A stretch of DNA of 52,385 nucleotides from Saprospiraceae bacterium. GTDB lineage: Bacteria > Bacteroidota > Bacteroidia > Chitinophagales > Saprospiraceae. Positions 1 through 8,303 of the stretch are shown in pieces; the stretch's first letter is position 1; each line of letters opens with the position of its first letter. Location: NCBI GenBank assembly GCA_020436935.1, contig JAGQWX010000035.1, forward strand, positions 1 through 52,385. The letters are read 5' to 3'. The notes under the pieces are model-generated. The model saw only the letters and a program-made list of their open reading frames with translations. It searched no databases and was not told the origin of the DNA. A program made the translations under genes and the position numbers.

Positions 1-77
1 AACCAAATAACCAAATAACCAAATAACCAAATAACCAAATAACCAAATAACCAAATAACCAAATAACCAAATAACCA
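1..77. repeat. 8-bp tandem repeat (AACCAAAT)n
   Basis: About 9.5 uninterrupted copies of AACCAAAT run from the first base to position 76, so the array probably extends beyond the window. It ends directly at the stop codon (78-80) of the minus-strand T9SS gene, so on that strand it forms the immediate 3' flank, read as GGTTATTT repeats. Confidence 0.97.
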
Positions 78-2147
78 TTACTCTATCATCCATTTCAAAA
101 TTCGGGTCTCTGTTTTTGTGGATACCGCTACCAAATAAATGCCGGATGGTACTTGAGCATTCAATGAGATTTTGCACTCATTTTCACTAAAATTGGCAAA
201 CTGCGCATTTAACATTTTGCCCTCTAAATTGTACACCAAAATGCTGGCATCCTTAACGCCCGGCATTTTAAGAAAAACTTCATATCCCGAGGGATTGGGG
301 TACAGGAGTGTAACCAGTTCATCACTGAGATCCACCCATCTTACAGGAGAATATTCAAACTTTCCGTCGAGGTCTACCATTTTTAAACGGTAATAATTGT
401 GGCCATTGACAGGATTGGGGTGGGTGAGTCGGTAATGATTGGTGATGTCGTCGTCCGGTTTATTAGCGGGTATTTTTCCCAGGGTGGAAAATGTTTTGCC
501 GTCGGTGCTGTGTTCGGCTTCAAAATGGGAGACATTTTCCTCATGGCTCGTTGTCCAGGTCAGATCTACTTCTTCCTGAGCGTTGAGCTTAGCATCAAAA
601 GAAAGCAAGCGCAGGGGAAGAGGAACGGACAACACAGTGACCTGGATGTCGTCCAGCAAAATTATGGCGTCGGTAACATCAGACTGGAAACCAAAGCCCA
701 GAATATAGTCCCCGGAACTCGATGGCGAAAACGTAGAAATTTGAGTATTATAGCTGGTGTTGGAAATGTTGTTCAGAAATACAATGGTGTCTACCATGCC
801 GGTATTTCCGGTTCCAAAGCCATATTTGACCAATATTTTCAGATTGGGAGTCATCATCAGGCCGATGTCGCTTGCAGCTGTTCTTGAATATTTAAAACTC
901 AGCTGATATACTCCTCCAACCTGCAGGGGTATAGCAGGGGTGTACAGCCAGGAGTCTGCTTTTGCAAATCGCGCAGAATTGATGGCTTTTTTGCTTCCGG
1001 AAGCGGCATTGAGCAATTGGCTGTTTTGCCAATGCATACCTGCAAAATCATTGGCCAAGGTCTGACTGCTGAGATCAGCGGGTAAGTCAATGTCGAGGCC
1101 GGATTCAAATCCTTGATTGTAGGGCAGTGTAGCCCTGGTGCTGGTTTTAAACCTGAATCTCTTCCACTCGCTGCCACAGCTTTCTTTGATATAAAAGAAA
1201 TAAACCGTGTTTGGTGCCAGATTGGAGAAAGTATGGCTGGTCGCGGATAAGGTTGTTCCCACTGTGGGTTCAACATCGATGTTGCTCAAAGCCATTTGAT
1301 AATTGGCTCCCGCATTTGACCCCAGCCACGACAGTGTGACGGCATTGGCGTTCTGGCTCAATAATTTGATATGATTGGGCGGCACACAAGCCAATGGGGT
1401 AAACCTGAATTCCTGGCCATTTGCGGGCTTGGTATTGATCACATCTGTTTCTATGCTGTCATATGCCAAGGAAGCATTGCCGGATCCATTGAGAGATATG
1501 TAATTGGGTGTTTCAGCTTCCGGGTCTTCAGTTTTGTTTTTGTCTGACGTTATGCCAATAGATGCTCCTGGATTGACGCCAATGCTTCCCGGTCCGGTCC
1601 CGTAATGGAATCTTATGATGTTGGATGATTCATACAGCCGGAGTTGAAAGGATAGGCCATCCGGTCCTCCATTTTGCCAGATCATGTTTTTCCATTGTGC
1701 GATAAAAATCCGATTGGGCGCTGTCCCTTCTGTTTTGTAGGTGATATTGGCCATATCGGACAATTGCAGATCATCCCAAAAAGGTGCAAGAATTGGCCTT
1801 ATTGCACCCTTATATGCAACAGGATTTCGCAATTCGTTGATGTCGTATTGTGGGTCGGTATTGCTTTGTAAAAATGGGGCACCTAAAGAGGCAAAGCCAT
1901 TGGTATTCAAATGGATGACATTGTATTTTTCTCCATTGTAATAAAAATCAAAACCAATGGGTATTTGATTGGCAAAACTTTCATCCAGCATAGATTTTGC
2001 AGATGGATATGCCGCTGTAAGATTTATACTGGTATCGGCGGTCAATAAAACAAAAGGAGAATTATGATTGGAGTGTTGGTAGTTTAATTGACCAAAACTA
2101 AAATGTTGAATAAAAATAAATAGGGTAAAAAGTGGAATTACTTTCAT
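78..2147 (-). CDS. Secreted T9SS-exported protein with FN3 domain and type A sorting domain
   Basis: A 689-residue secreted protein. The ATG at 2147 is preferred over the upstream in-frame TTG at 2174 because it begins a good signal peptide (MKVIPLFTLFIF, cleaved after SFGQ). An N-terminal beta-rich region (roughly residues 30-250) is followed by a fibronectin type III-like domain (about 255-335, with NTVYFFYIKESCG), then a jelly-roll or cleaved-adhesin-like domain that begins near YNQGFESG. The last ~75 residues have the T9SS type A layout: LLYPNPS, a beta-strand with VYNLEGK, then PSGIYLV and a basic end. The protein should be exported across the outer membrane and anchored or released by the type IX machinery. 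Its ligand cannot be told from sequence. Confidence 0.85.
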   Translation of the reverse strand: MKVIPLFTLFIFIQHFSFGQLNYQHSNHNSPFVLLTADTSINLTAAYPSAKSMLDESFANQIPIGFDFYYNGEKYNVIHLNTNGFASLGAPFLQSNTDPQYDINELRNPVAYKGAIRPILAPFWDDLQLSDMANITYKTEGTAPNRIFIAQWKNMIWQNGGPDGLSFQLRLYESSNIIRFHYGTGPGSIGVNPGASIGITSDKNKTEDPEAETPNYISLNGSGNASLAYDSIETDVINTKPANGQEFRFTPLACVPPNHIKLLSQNANAVTLSWLGSNAGANYQMALSNIDVEPTVGTTLSATSHTFSNLAPNTVYFFYIKESCGSEWKRFRFKTSTRATLPYNQGFESGLDIDLPADLSSQTLANDFAGMHWQNSQLLNAASGSKKAINSARFAKADSWLYTPAIPLQVGGVYQLSFKYSRTAASDIGLMMTPNLKILVKYGFGTGNTGMVDTIVFLNNISNTSYNTQISTFSPSSSGDYILGFGFQSDVTDAIILLDDIQVTVLSVPLPLRLLSFDAKLNAQEEVDLTWTTSHEENVSHFEAEHSTDGKTFSTLGKIPANKPDDDITNHYRLTHPNPVNGHNYYRLKMVDLDGKFEYSPVRWVDLSDELVTLLYPNPSGYEVFLKMPGVKDASILVYNLEGKMLNAQFANFSENECKISLNAQVPSGIYLVAVSTKTETRILKWMIE

Positions 2148-2244
2148 GGATTTTTTTGGAGTTGACCTGGACAATATATTATTTCAAAGTTGTGAAATTA
2201 AATTGAACTTACAAAACAGTTGATAGGGGAAACCCTGAAACTTT

Positions 2245-2472
2245 TTAATGGACATAAGTGCCTGCTGCCACCCAAATTTGGGTATTAAATCCGGAAGTAT
2301 TGATGGTAGCTTGTATGTCATTCGATGCATTGGCCCAGCTGCTGCCGTCTCCCAATCCCGATGCAGTTGGTTTGACATACCTTATGGTTTGGGCATGGAT
2401 AATATTTATTGCAGAAACAAAAAATAAGGCTACGACAATGCTCCTTGTCTTTTGAATTTGGTATGATTTCAT
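2245..2472 (-). pseudogene. Truncated head of a beta-helix (pectate-lyase-like) secreted protein
   Basis: This 75-residue frame has a signal peptide (ending INIIHAQ) followed by TIRYVKPTASGLGDGSSWANA and WVAAGTY. That is the standard start of large right-handed beta-helix proteins of Bacteroidota, which normally run for many hundreds of residues. Here the frame stops two residues after AAGTY, and I see no continuation of the helix in any frame before the next gene. It is best read as the 5' remnant of a deleted or rearranged gene. A tiny secreted peptide cannot be excluded. Confidence 0.7.
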
Positions 2473-2529
2473 GATGTTAATTTTGCTTTCGCAAAATATC
2501 GGATAGCGCCCTCATGACTTAAAAGAGAT

Positions 2530-2580
2530 GGGACAGATGCTGTAAATTTTGAGACAATGAGGCCTCTGATGCCTAAGCAA
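2530..2580. repeat. Array-flanking repeat, left copy
   Basis: GACAGATGCTGTAAATTTTG followed by AGACAA and, 12 bp later, TGCCTAAGCAA. A closely related sequence lies at 14433-14502 on the same strand at the other end of the DUF6090 array. On the minus strand this copy lies about 60 bp upstream of the beta-helix remnant, and the other lies upstream of the first array gene, so both could be promoter-proximal sites. Confidence 0.7.
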
Positions 2581-2593
2581 TAGGGTATTTACA

Positions 2594-3355
2594 TCAATTG
2601 CGGAGTTCTTTATCGATGTCCAATATCAGGCCTTCAGCAAATTCATTTCTATTTTCAAAAAACTTGATCAGGCTGATTTTTCTGAATACTTCATACTTCA
2701 GCATGTTCCTTACTTCTATGGATTTTAAAGCTGCTATGATGTTTCGCCGTTGTGTGCTGGTATCCTGGATGGAGGGAATATCCATCATCTCCGGTAAGTC
2801 AAAATGTTTGACATCCAACTCGACCATTGCCTGTTTATTGAATACCTGGGATTCCTGGTCTTCTGAACTTCGTTCCCAGTCATTCCTTTGCGCTGAATGC
2901 TCTTTGATTACCGTGTAATATCTAAAAATCTTAAAGTTGAGCGAATCATTTTTGCTTGGTTTCGATATGCCGAGGCTGGTCAGTTTGTTGAAAGCCGACT
3001 CATTCATGGTATAAAGTGATGTACGCTTGCGCAACAGAAAGGTAAGACTGTCTAGTGGAAGATCGTCAAAGTTTGTACGGATCAGCATCCGTTTCCTGAA
3101 ATCCAGATATTTCTGATTGAAAGCACTGGTTCTGTTGGTCTGCTCAATATCGGTTTTCAGGTCTTGTTTTATGGCTTCAAGTAGGGAACGTATTGTTTTT
3201 TGCTCATTCTTTTCTGTATTCCAGTTGTTGACCTGCAAGGCGATCAATATACCAATGACCACCAGGATGATTTCCCCTACAGCATATTTGAGGTACCTGG
3301 AGGTTTTACCTTCAGCGAGTAAGGCCTGTCGGATATTTCTAAAGAATTTCATCAT
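2594..3355 (-). CDS. DUF6090-type one-helix membrane protein, array copy 1 (last in order)
   Basis: 253 residues. The family plan, shared by all eleven copies, is a basic amphipathic start (MMKFFRNIRQALLAEGKTSRYLKYA), one membrane helix (GEIILVVIGILIALQ) closed by NNWN, and a ~200-residue helical charged tail. The positive N-terminus predicts a cytoplasmic head and periplasmic tail. A loose central motif, leucine/small/G, then NDSLN, then a YY pair (here SLGISKPSKNDSLNF and RYY), recurs in most tails. I recognise the family as DUF6090; to my knowledge no function is established. Its start codon lies 17 nt inside the preceding chimeric mini-ORF, so it could be translated by coupling. It is the terminal gene of the tandem array. 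Confidence 0.85.
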   Translation of the reverse strand: MMKFFRNIRQALLAEGKTSRYLKYAVGEIILVVIGILIALQVNNWNTEKNEQKTIRSLLEAIKQDLKTDIEQTNRTSAFNQKYLDFRKRMLIRTNFDDLPLDSLTFLLRKRTSLYTMNESAFNKLTSLGISKPSKNDSLNFKIFRYYTVIKEHSAQRNDWERSSEDQESQVFNKQAMVELDVKHFDLPEMMDIPSIQDTSTQRRNIIAALKSIEVRNMLKYEVFRKISLIKFFENRNEFAEGLILDIDKELRN

Positions 3356-3581
3356 GCTTATTTGTTTGACCCCCGGTCCCTATAGGGGAGGATTCATTGT
3401 TGTCATAGAGAGTCAGAAACGCACCCTTTAGGGAAGGGGAAAACGTTTCTGGGGTTTGACCCCCGGCCCCTAAAGGGGAGGATTCATTGTTGTCATAGAA
3501 AGTCAGAAACGCACCCTTTAGGGAAGGGGAAAACGTTTCTGCCAGAAAGGCCTGTCGGATATTTCTGAAGAATTTCATCAT
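3339..3581 (-). pseudogene. Chimeric mini-ORF: DUF6090 head fused to two 90-bp repeats (A)
   Basis: 80 codons. Residues 1-15 (MMKFFRNIRQAFLAE) match the head of the neighbouring full-length gene. The frame then switches at codon 16 into two copies of a 30-codon palindromic repeat (TFSPSLKGAFLT...ESSP...GGQT). The ORF start overlaps the stop of copy 2 (ATGA at 3578-3581), and its end overlaps the start of copy 1 by 17 nt, so a ribosome could pass from copy 2 to copy 1 without a gap. It has no membrane helix and is probably not a functional protein. It looks like a relic of a paralogue, or of a duplicated gene head, invaded by the repeat. Confidence 0.75.
3365..3544. repeat. Two tandem copies of a 90-bp double-hairpin (REP-like) element
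   Basis: Two direct copies at exactly 90-bp spacing (3365-3454 and 3455-3544). Each contains one short palindrome of the CCCCTAAAGGGG type and one larger hairpin with arms CAGAAACG and CGTTTCTG around an ACCCTTTAGGGAAGGGG core. The period is a multiple of three, and the minus-strand frame used by the mini-ORF is open through both copies. Confidence 0.9.
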
Positions 3582-4291
3582 TTTTTCGTGATTTCATTTT
3601 TCGTCATTTCGATAATGGCTGCAATTTGATCGAGATTTTGCTGCACAAGGCCATCAAATATGGTCGTTTGTTCCAGCGCATACAGGACGTGATCGTTGAA
3701 TTGGTATTTTTTCAACAAATCCCATGACCTTAAATGCTCCACTCCCGAATCGTAGTAATTTATTTTTTCCCAATCAATGACATCCTCAGCCTTGTCCTGG
3801 AGTTCGCCATTGTAAACCAGTCTTTTATAATAATGGTTGTACAAATTCATGATCGCGTATTTCAATACTTCATTTTGTAAGTTTTCCAATTTTCCGCTCG
3901 CCAGCCCCAGATCGTAAACTCCTGTGGTAGGGAAAAAAGTGCGGTTTGATTTTTGAACTTCATTGAAAAGAGAATCTACGATCAAAAAGTCATCCTGGTT
4001 CTGATTGCTCATGATTTTATAAATGGCCTTGCAAGATTGGATGCGGTTGTTTTGTACTTCATGTACTTTTTGTAACTGTAGATAATTGTCCTCTAATTCG
4101 GTGTTCAGTTCAATTAAAAATTGCTGTTCCCATTTTTTACCTTTTTGGACTTCATTCCAATTGTTGATCTGCAAGGCAATAAGAATACCAATGACCACTA
4201 GTACAATTTCACCAACGGCATATTGAAGATATTTACTGGTTTTACCTTCCTTGAGTAAAACCTGGCGGATTTGTCTGAAGAATTTGATCAT
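3578..4291 (-). CDS. DUF6090-type membrane protein, array copy 2
   Basis: 237 residues with a standard head (MIKFFRQIRQVLLKEGKTSKYLQYAVG, helix, NNWNEVQKG). The tail is closest to copy 11 at the far end of the array: both share SG(K/V)L(E/D)NLQ and then YYKRL(V/I)YNGE. They therefore descend from one ancestor that is no longer adjacent. The gene is locked between two chimeric mini-ORFs by ATGA overlaps at both ends (4288-4291 and 3578-3581), which implies translational coupling. Confidence 0.85.
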   Translation of the reverse strand: MIKFFRQIRQVLLKEGKTSKYLQYAVGEIVLVVIGILIALQINNWNEVQKGKKWEQQFLIELNTELEDNYLQLQKVHEVQNNRIQSCKAIYKIMSNQNQDDFLIVDSLFNEVQKSNRTFFPTTGVYDLGLASGKLENLQNEVLKYAIMNLYNHYYKRLVYNGELQDKAEDVIDWEKINYYDSGVEHLRSWDLLKKYQFNDHVLYALEQTTIFDGLVQQNLDQIAAIIEMTKNEITKK

Positions 4292-4518
4292 TGCTTTGTG
4301 GTTTGACCCCCGGCCCCTGAAGGGGAGGATTCATTGTTGTCATAGAGAGGCAGAAACGCACCCTTTAGGGAAGGGGAAAACGTTACTGTGGTTTGACCCC
4401 CGGCCCCTGAAGGGGAGGATTCATTGTTGTAAGAGAGACGCAGAAACGCACCCTTTAGGGAAGGGGAAAACGTTTCTGCCAGAAAGGCCTGTTTAATATA
4501 TCTGAATAATTTGATCAT
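4288..4518 (-). pseudogene. Chimeric mini-ORF: DUF6090 head fused to two 90-bp repeats (B)
   Basis: 76 codons with the same architecture as the mini-ORF at 3339-3581. A head (MIKLFRYIKQAFLAE) is joined at codon 16 to two 30-codon repeat units. Its start overlaps the stop of copy 3 (4515-4518) and its stop overlaps the start of copy 2 (4288-4291), both as ATGA. The head differs from mini-ORF A at several positions (MIKLFRYIKQ versus MMKFFRNIRQ). So either the two arose separately or they have drifted since one duplication. Confidence 0.75.
4300..4479. repeat. Two tandem copies of the 90-bp double-hairpin element
   Basis: Direct copies at 4300-4389 and 4390-4479, the same unit and 90-bp spacing as at 3365-3544. 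Small differences between copies (for example CGTTACTG in place of CGTTTCTG at 4381) show that they are not a very recent exact duplication of the other locus. Confidence 0.9.
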
Positions 4519-5267
4519 TGCTCAAGGTGTTTTTGAATGTGGTTTGACAGCGCTTCGTTTGTTTTTTTATAGTTCTCAAGATTGTTGAAAACAAATTCAG
4601 CTTGATGCAAGAGGTCAACAAGGAAGTTTATCACTTCAGGCGTTTGAATGAAGGCCTTAAAATTACTTGAATACTGGTCAGGAATATCCAATCTGAAGTT
4701 TGGAATTGTTTGATACTGTGTGCCGGGTCGAAGTTTGTCGATGGGGTCAAAAAGGACTTTATTGCTAATATTCAACGCATTGACCTTTTCCTGATATATT
4801 TCTAAAGACCACTCTAAAAATTGTTTGGAATAATACGTAATGATTTCTTCAGACAGTTTTTTGTCTTCAATTTGTTGGAGCAAACCGCTGCCATATAAGG
4901 TTTGGTAATTGGTATTGATCTTTGAAAATTTGCGAAAATCGAGTGTGCTCAAAAAAAACTGTCCAAGTTCTTCATTGGAATTGTTTTCTTTTCCCTGGTA
5001 ATTTAAAATGATCTGCTGTATGCCATCTGTAATTTCTGTATAATATTGGTATAAAAAGTCGATGCGTTCATGCTCCAGTTTCAAGTCAGCTTGAACCCCG
5101 GTCAAAAGTTGTTCTGCTGCCTGATTTGCTTCATTTTCTTCTTTTGTAATATTGAATTGCAGTGCAATCAAAATCCCTATAACGACCAATATTATCTCTC
5201 CAACTGCATATTTCAGGTATTTGATACCTTGCTCACCCAGGCGTATATTTTTAAGGAATCGAAACAT
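4515..5267 (-). CDS. Divergent DUF6090-type membrane protein, array copy 3
   Basis: 250 residues from the ATG at 5267; a TTG three codons upstream (5276) is also in frame, but ATG gives the usual head length. The head is shortened (MFRFLKNIRLGEQGIKYLKYAVG) and lacks the ENKTS-type linker. After a normal helix the family NNWN is replaced by FNITKEEN. The tail keeps the central motif (YGSGLLQQIEDKKLSEEI, then TYYS) and is predicted helical. It starts 9 bp after the stop of copy 4, and its stop overlaps mini-ORF B. The loss of the NNWN signature makes it the most divergent head of the array. Confidence 0.82.
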   Translation of the reverse strand: MFRFLKNIRLGEQGIKYLKYAVGEIILVVIGILIALQFNITKEENEANQAAEQLLTGVQADLKLEHERIDFLYQYYTEITDGIQQIILNYQGKENNSNEELGQFFLSTLDFRKFSKINTNYQTLYGSGLLQQIEDKKLSEEIITYYSKQFLEWSLEIYQEKVNALNISNKVLFDPIDKLRPGTQYQTIPNFRLDIPDQYSSNFKAFIQTPEVINFLVDLLHQAEFVFNNLENYKKTNEALSNHIQKHLEQ

Positions 5268-5276
5268 GGCAAACAA

Positions 5277-6011
5277 TTATTTTTTAGTCTCTTCAATGAT
5301 TTCAAGGATCAGTGTCCTTGCGGTATTCAGCCAACGTTTATTGATTTTATACATGAACAATTTGTCGTCGATGTAATTTTCGAAGCGGTAATCTGACATG
5401 AGGACTGCATTGTTTTTAAAAATGGCCGAGGGTGCGTAATTGAAGGCGGCATTGTTGACATCCACATTTCTGAGCGAACCGTAGGTCTTGATATATCCAA
5501 TGATTTCTTCACCTGTTTTTTCTGCCCGCTGTTGGACTTCCAGCATTTCTTTTTGTTGCCGCGACCATTTGTACAGCAGGAGTTTTAATCGTTCACTTTT
5601 CAAAATGCTCACATTGCCGGAATTATTCAAACCATTGAGTAGATATTCACTTGGTTTCCAGTTGGGGGATTGCAGAGCGCCGGACAGCCAGATATTGATG
5701 GAATCTGTGCCGGACTTCATTTGATCCTTTGAGAATAAATCAAAAACCCTTTCCAAAGAAGCGATAACCAGATCCACCTGAATCGCAGTGGAGTCAAGAT
5801 CGGTGAGATTGTCTTCGAACTCCTCCCTGAGATTGGAAAGCAGGTTTTTTTCTACTATTCCTTCTTTCCGTTCTTCATTCCAGTTGTTGATTTGAAGGGC
5901 GATCAATATACCTATGACCACGAGAATAATTTCTCCAACAGCATATTTAAGGTATCTCGTAGTTTTATTTTCTTCGAGCAAAGCCTGGCGGATGTTTCTA
6001 AATATTTTCAT
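5277..6011 (-). CDS. DUF6090-type membrane protein, array copy 4
   Basis: 244 residues. Canonical head (MKIFRNIRQALLEENKTTRYLKYAVG, helix, NNWNEERK). The tail contains LNNSGNVSILKSERLKLLL, then YKWSRQQKEM. This resembles copy 7 (LISSGELNLVKNDSLRITL, then SKWFGEVQDV), so these two form a second separated pair. The upstream gap to copy 5 is occupied by a lone 90-bp repeat (6021-6112). Copy 3 follows after 9 bp. Confidence 0.85.
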   Translation of the reverse strand: MKIFRNIRQALLEENKTTRYLKYAVGEIILVVIGILIALQINNWNEERKEGIVEKNLLSNLREEFEDNLTDLDSTAIQVDLVIASLERVFDLFSKDQMKSGTDSINIWLSGALQSPNWKPSEYLLNGLNNSGNVSILKSERLKLLLYKWSRQQKEMLEVQQRAEKTGEEIIGYIKTYGSLRNVDVNNAAFNYAPSAIFKNNAVLMSDYRFENYIDDKLFMYKINKRWLNTARTLILEIIEETKK

Positions 6012-6020
6012 TTTACTTAG

Positions 6021-6150
6021 TCATTTGACCCGTCCCCTAAAGGGGAGGAATTATGGTTTTGAGAGAGATGCAGAAACGCACCCTTTAGGGAAGGGGAAAA
6101 CGTTTCTGCGAGTTGACCCCCGTCCCATAAATGGCAGATATAATTGTTAC
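6021..6150. repeat. 90-bp double-hairpin element, one full and one decayed copy
   Basis: One full unit (about 6021-6112) carries the CCCCTAAAGGGG palindrome and the CAGAAACG/CGTTTCTG hairpin. It is followed by a degraded start of a second unit (GACCCCCGTCCC, then lost). Unlike the two other loci, no DUF6090 head is fused to it, and the minus-strand frame is not part of a gene. Confidence 0.85.
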
Positions 6151-6176
6151 TATTTATCTTCATCATTTTACAATCA

Positions 6177-6914
6177 TCAATTATTTTCTATGCCCAACTT
6201 TTGGTCTATCAATTCAAGTATATCTGTTTCAGTATTCCTGGCTCCTGTGAGTACTCTTAAGTAGTACTGATAAATGATCGTGTAATATTCTGCCACTCTG
6301 TTTTTATAAATGGGGTCATGCAAAACATAGTCGTAAAATTCATCGTCGTATTTTTTATCTGACCAGTCTTTAAACCATGGTTTTGATTCCCTGAGCAATT
6401 GGGTGTATTCCTGAAAATGGTCTGCCGCAAAGTCGACTGCTTTATTTATGGCAAAAGTATAAACTTGATAAAATGCACTGATTTTGAGGTTCAATGAATC
6501 TTTAGCTTCCAGCTCATTTCTTGCATTAAATGACTCCATTTGTTTAAAGCCTTTTGTTTGCAATATAAATGGTGTAAAACTGGCTATCAATTTGGGACAT
6601 TCCGCGCAGCTTTTGTATGCTTCAAGATCTATCGTGTCTTTTTTGCTCAATACGAATGCATATTCTTTTTTCTTATACAGGTCCATTGTATAATTGATAG
6701 CTGCCGTATCGATCATCATATCTTCCCGAATGGTATGAAGGATATTGATATAATTTTTATTTTGCTGTCTGTCTGCATTCCAGTTGTTGATTTGAAGGGC
6801 GATCAATATTCCAATCACCACCAAAAAGATTTCGCCCAGGGCATACATCATATAATTGCCCAATCGCTGATCTTTGAGTAATCTTATGCGAATTTTTCTA
6901 AAAAAACGGATCAT
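6177..6914 (-). CDS. DUF6090-type membrane protein, array copy 5
   Basis: 245 residues. The head is divergent before the helix (MIRFFRKIRIRLLKDQRLGNYMMYALGEIFLVV), but NNWN is intact. The tail has two cysteines in a CAEC pair near residue 95, which I do not see in the other copies, and the central motif is reduced to NELEAKDSLNLKI. Its ATG overlaps the stop of the permease gene (ATGA at 6911-6914). It is thus translationally linked to a transporter rather than to another paralogue. Confidence 0.82.
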   Translation of the reverse strand: MIRFFRKIRIRLLKDQRLGNYMMYALGEIFLVVIGILIALQINNWNADRQQNKNYINILHTIREDMMIDTAAINYTMDLYKKKEYAFVLSKKDTIDLEAYKSCAECPKLIASFTPFILQTKGFKQMESFNARNELEAKDSLNLKISAFYQVYTFAINKAVDFAADHFQEYTQLLRESKPWFKDWSDKKYDDEFYDYVLHDPIYKNRVAEYYTIIYQYYLRVLTGARNTETDILELIDQKLGIENN

Positions 6915-8206
6915 GATTTTTGCCTTTTGAAGTATTTCAATAAGAAAAATATCGCGCTGAGTGCTGCAATCACAATAGCACTGCCAATCATTTCATTTTG
7001 TGGCAGATTGGATAAAAAGTAGAGGATGATGATGATGGCGAGTACGGGTACAAGCCATCCTCCCGGAATGGTAAAACCTTTGATTTCGGATTTGGTCTGA
7101 CGGAGCTTGATGACAGAAAGTGCTACGCCCAGATACAAGATCAGCATGGAACTGCTGGCTATGATCACGAGTTTTTCAAAACTGCCGGTTACCGCCAAAA
7201 TAAATCCGATGCTGGTGTAAATGATAATGGCAATATAAGGCGTAGAAAACGAGGGGTGAATTTTGGATAGGGCTTTGACAGGAATGACTCCATCTCTGGA
7301 GAGGGCATACACAATCCTGGGACTGTTGAGTATGGTGCCGCTCATATAACCAAACATAGAAATAACTGCACCAACAGTCAACAGCATATATCCAAACGGA
7401 CCCATTACGACTTTGGCCGTTTCTGCCAGGGGTGCAGACTTAAAGTCGGGTAAGGCACTGCCCAATACACCTTGAGAAACCGTCTGAATGAGAATGTAAA
7501 CTACTATGACCGTCACTGAACTCAGCAAGATGGCCCTCGGTACCGTTCTGTTGGGATTTATTACTTCGCCACCCACGATAATGCCTGTTTCACAGCCCTG
7601 GAAGGCAAAAAACAGGAGCAAAGACGTTTCGCCGAGTGACTTCAGACCAGGCATTTCATTTATAGATAAATTGCTCAGAGTGACATCCTTCATCCCTATG
7701 ACGACGAGCAACAACAAGGGGATGAGCTTTAAAACCGTATTGAGTTTGACCAGGCCCATGCCTTGTTTCAATCCAATCACATTGATGTAAACCAGGCCGT
7801 AAAAAAGCACAAATAAAAATGCGAATCGCATCCAGCCGCTTGCAAAAATGGGGTAGGTATTGCCGATGACATTCACCAAAGCATTGGAAACGGCGGCATC
7901 TGCAAACAGGTTGGCACCTATGGCAATGATGCCGCTGATAAAACCTGCATAGTCTCCAAACGCCGTTTCTATGTAGGTATACGGCCCTCCCGTATTGGTC
8001 ACCTTACTTCCTGCTTCTGCAAAACAAAGCATGACCATGGCCATCAAAAATCCACAGAAAATGTAGGCTACAATACTTGCTGACCCCATGTATCCCGCTA
8101 CAATCGCAGGTAAGGCAAAAATGCCCGACCCGATGATGATGTTGATGATATTGGCGGACAAGCCGAGGGTACCAACACTTCTTTTTAAACCTTCTTCTCT
8201 TTGCAT
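6911..8206 (-). CDS. APC-superfamily amino acid permease
   Basis: 431 residues, about twelve hydrophobic segments. The N-terminal helix 1 motif (NIIIGSGIFALPAIVAG) and helix 3 region (EAGSKVTNTGGPYTYIETAFG) are typical of the amino acid-polyamine-organocation superfamily, which exchanges or imports amino acids by proton coupling. The substrate cannot be read from sequence. It lies inside the DUF6090 array, 97 bp after copy 6, and its stop overlaps the start of copy 5. Membrane co-expression with the array is therefore likely. Confidence 0.85.
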   Translation of the reverse strand: MQREEGLKRSVGTLGLSANIINIIIGSGIFALPAIVAGYMGSASIVAYIFCGFLMAMVMLCFAEAGSKVTNTGGPYTYIETAFGDYAGFISGIIAIGANLFADAAVSNALVNVIGNTYPIFASGWMRFAFLFVLFYGLVYINVIGLKQGMGLVKLNTVLKLIPLLLLVVIGMKDVTLSNLSINEMPGLKSLGETSLLLFFAFQGCETGIIVGGEVINPNRTVPRAILLSSVTVIVVYILIQTVSQGVLGSALPDFKSAPLAETAKVVMGPFGYMLLTVGAVISMFGYMSGTILNSPRIVYALSRDGVIPVKALSKIHPSFSTPYIAIIIYTSIGFILAVTGSFEKLVIIASSSMLILYLGVALSVIKLRQTKSEIKGFTIPGGWLVPVLAIIIILYFLSNLPQNEMIGSAIVIAALSAIFFLLKYFKRQKS

Positions 8207-8303
8207 AAATTTTGATTTTTTCAGCCTGGGATTAAAGCTCTGATTTGGATAATAAAATTTAAGAGATCAATTTAAGAAAAGTACTTCGCTTTAATGTTGT
8301 GTT

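Noticed and set aside
399-887. 162-codon plus-strand frame inside the T9SS gene
   Set aside because: It lies antisense to a gene with clear signal peptide, domains and sorting signal, and has no features of its own.
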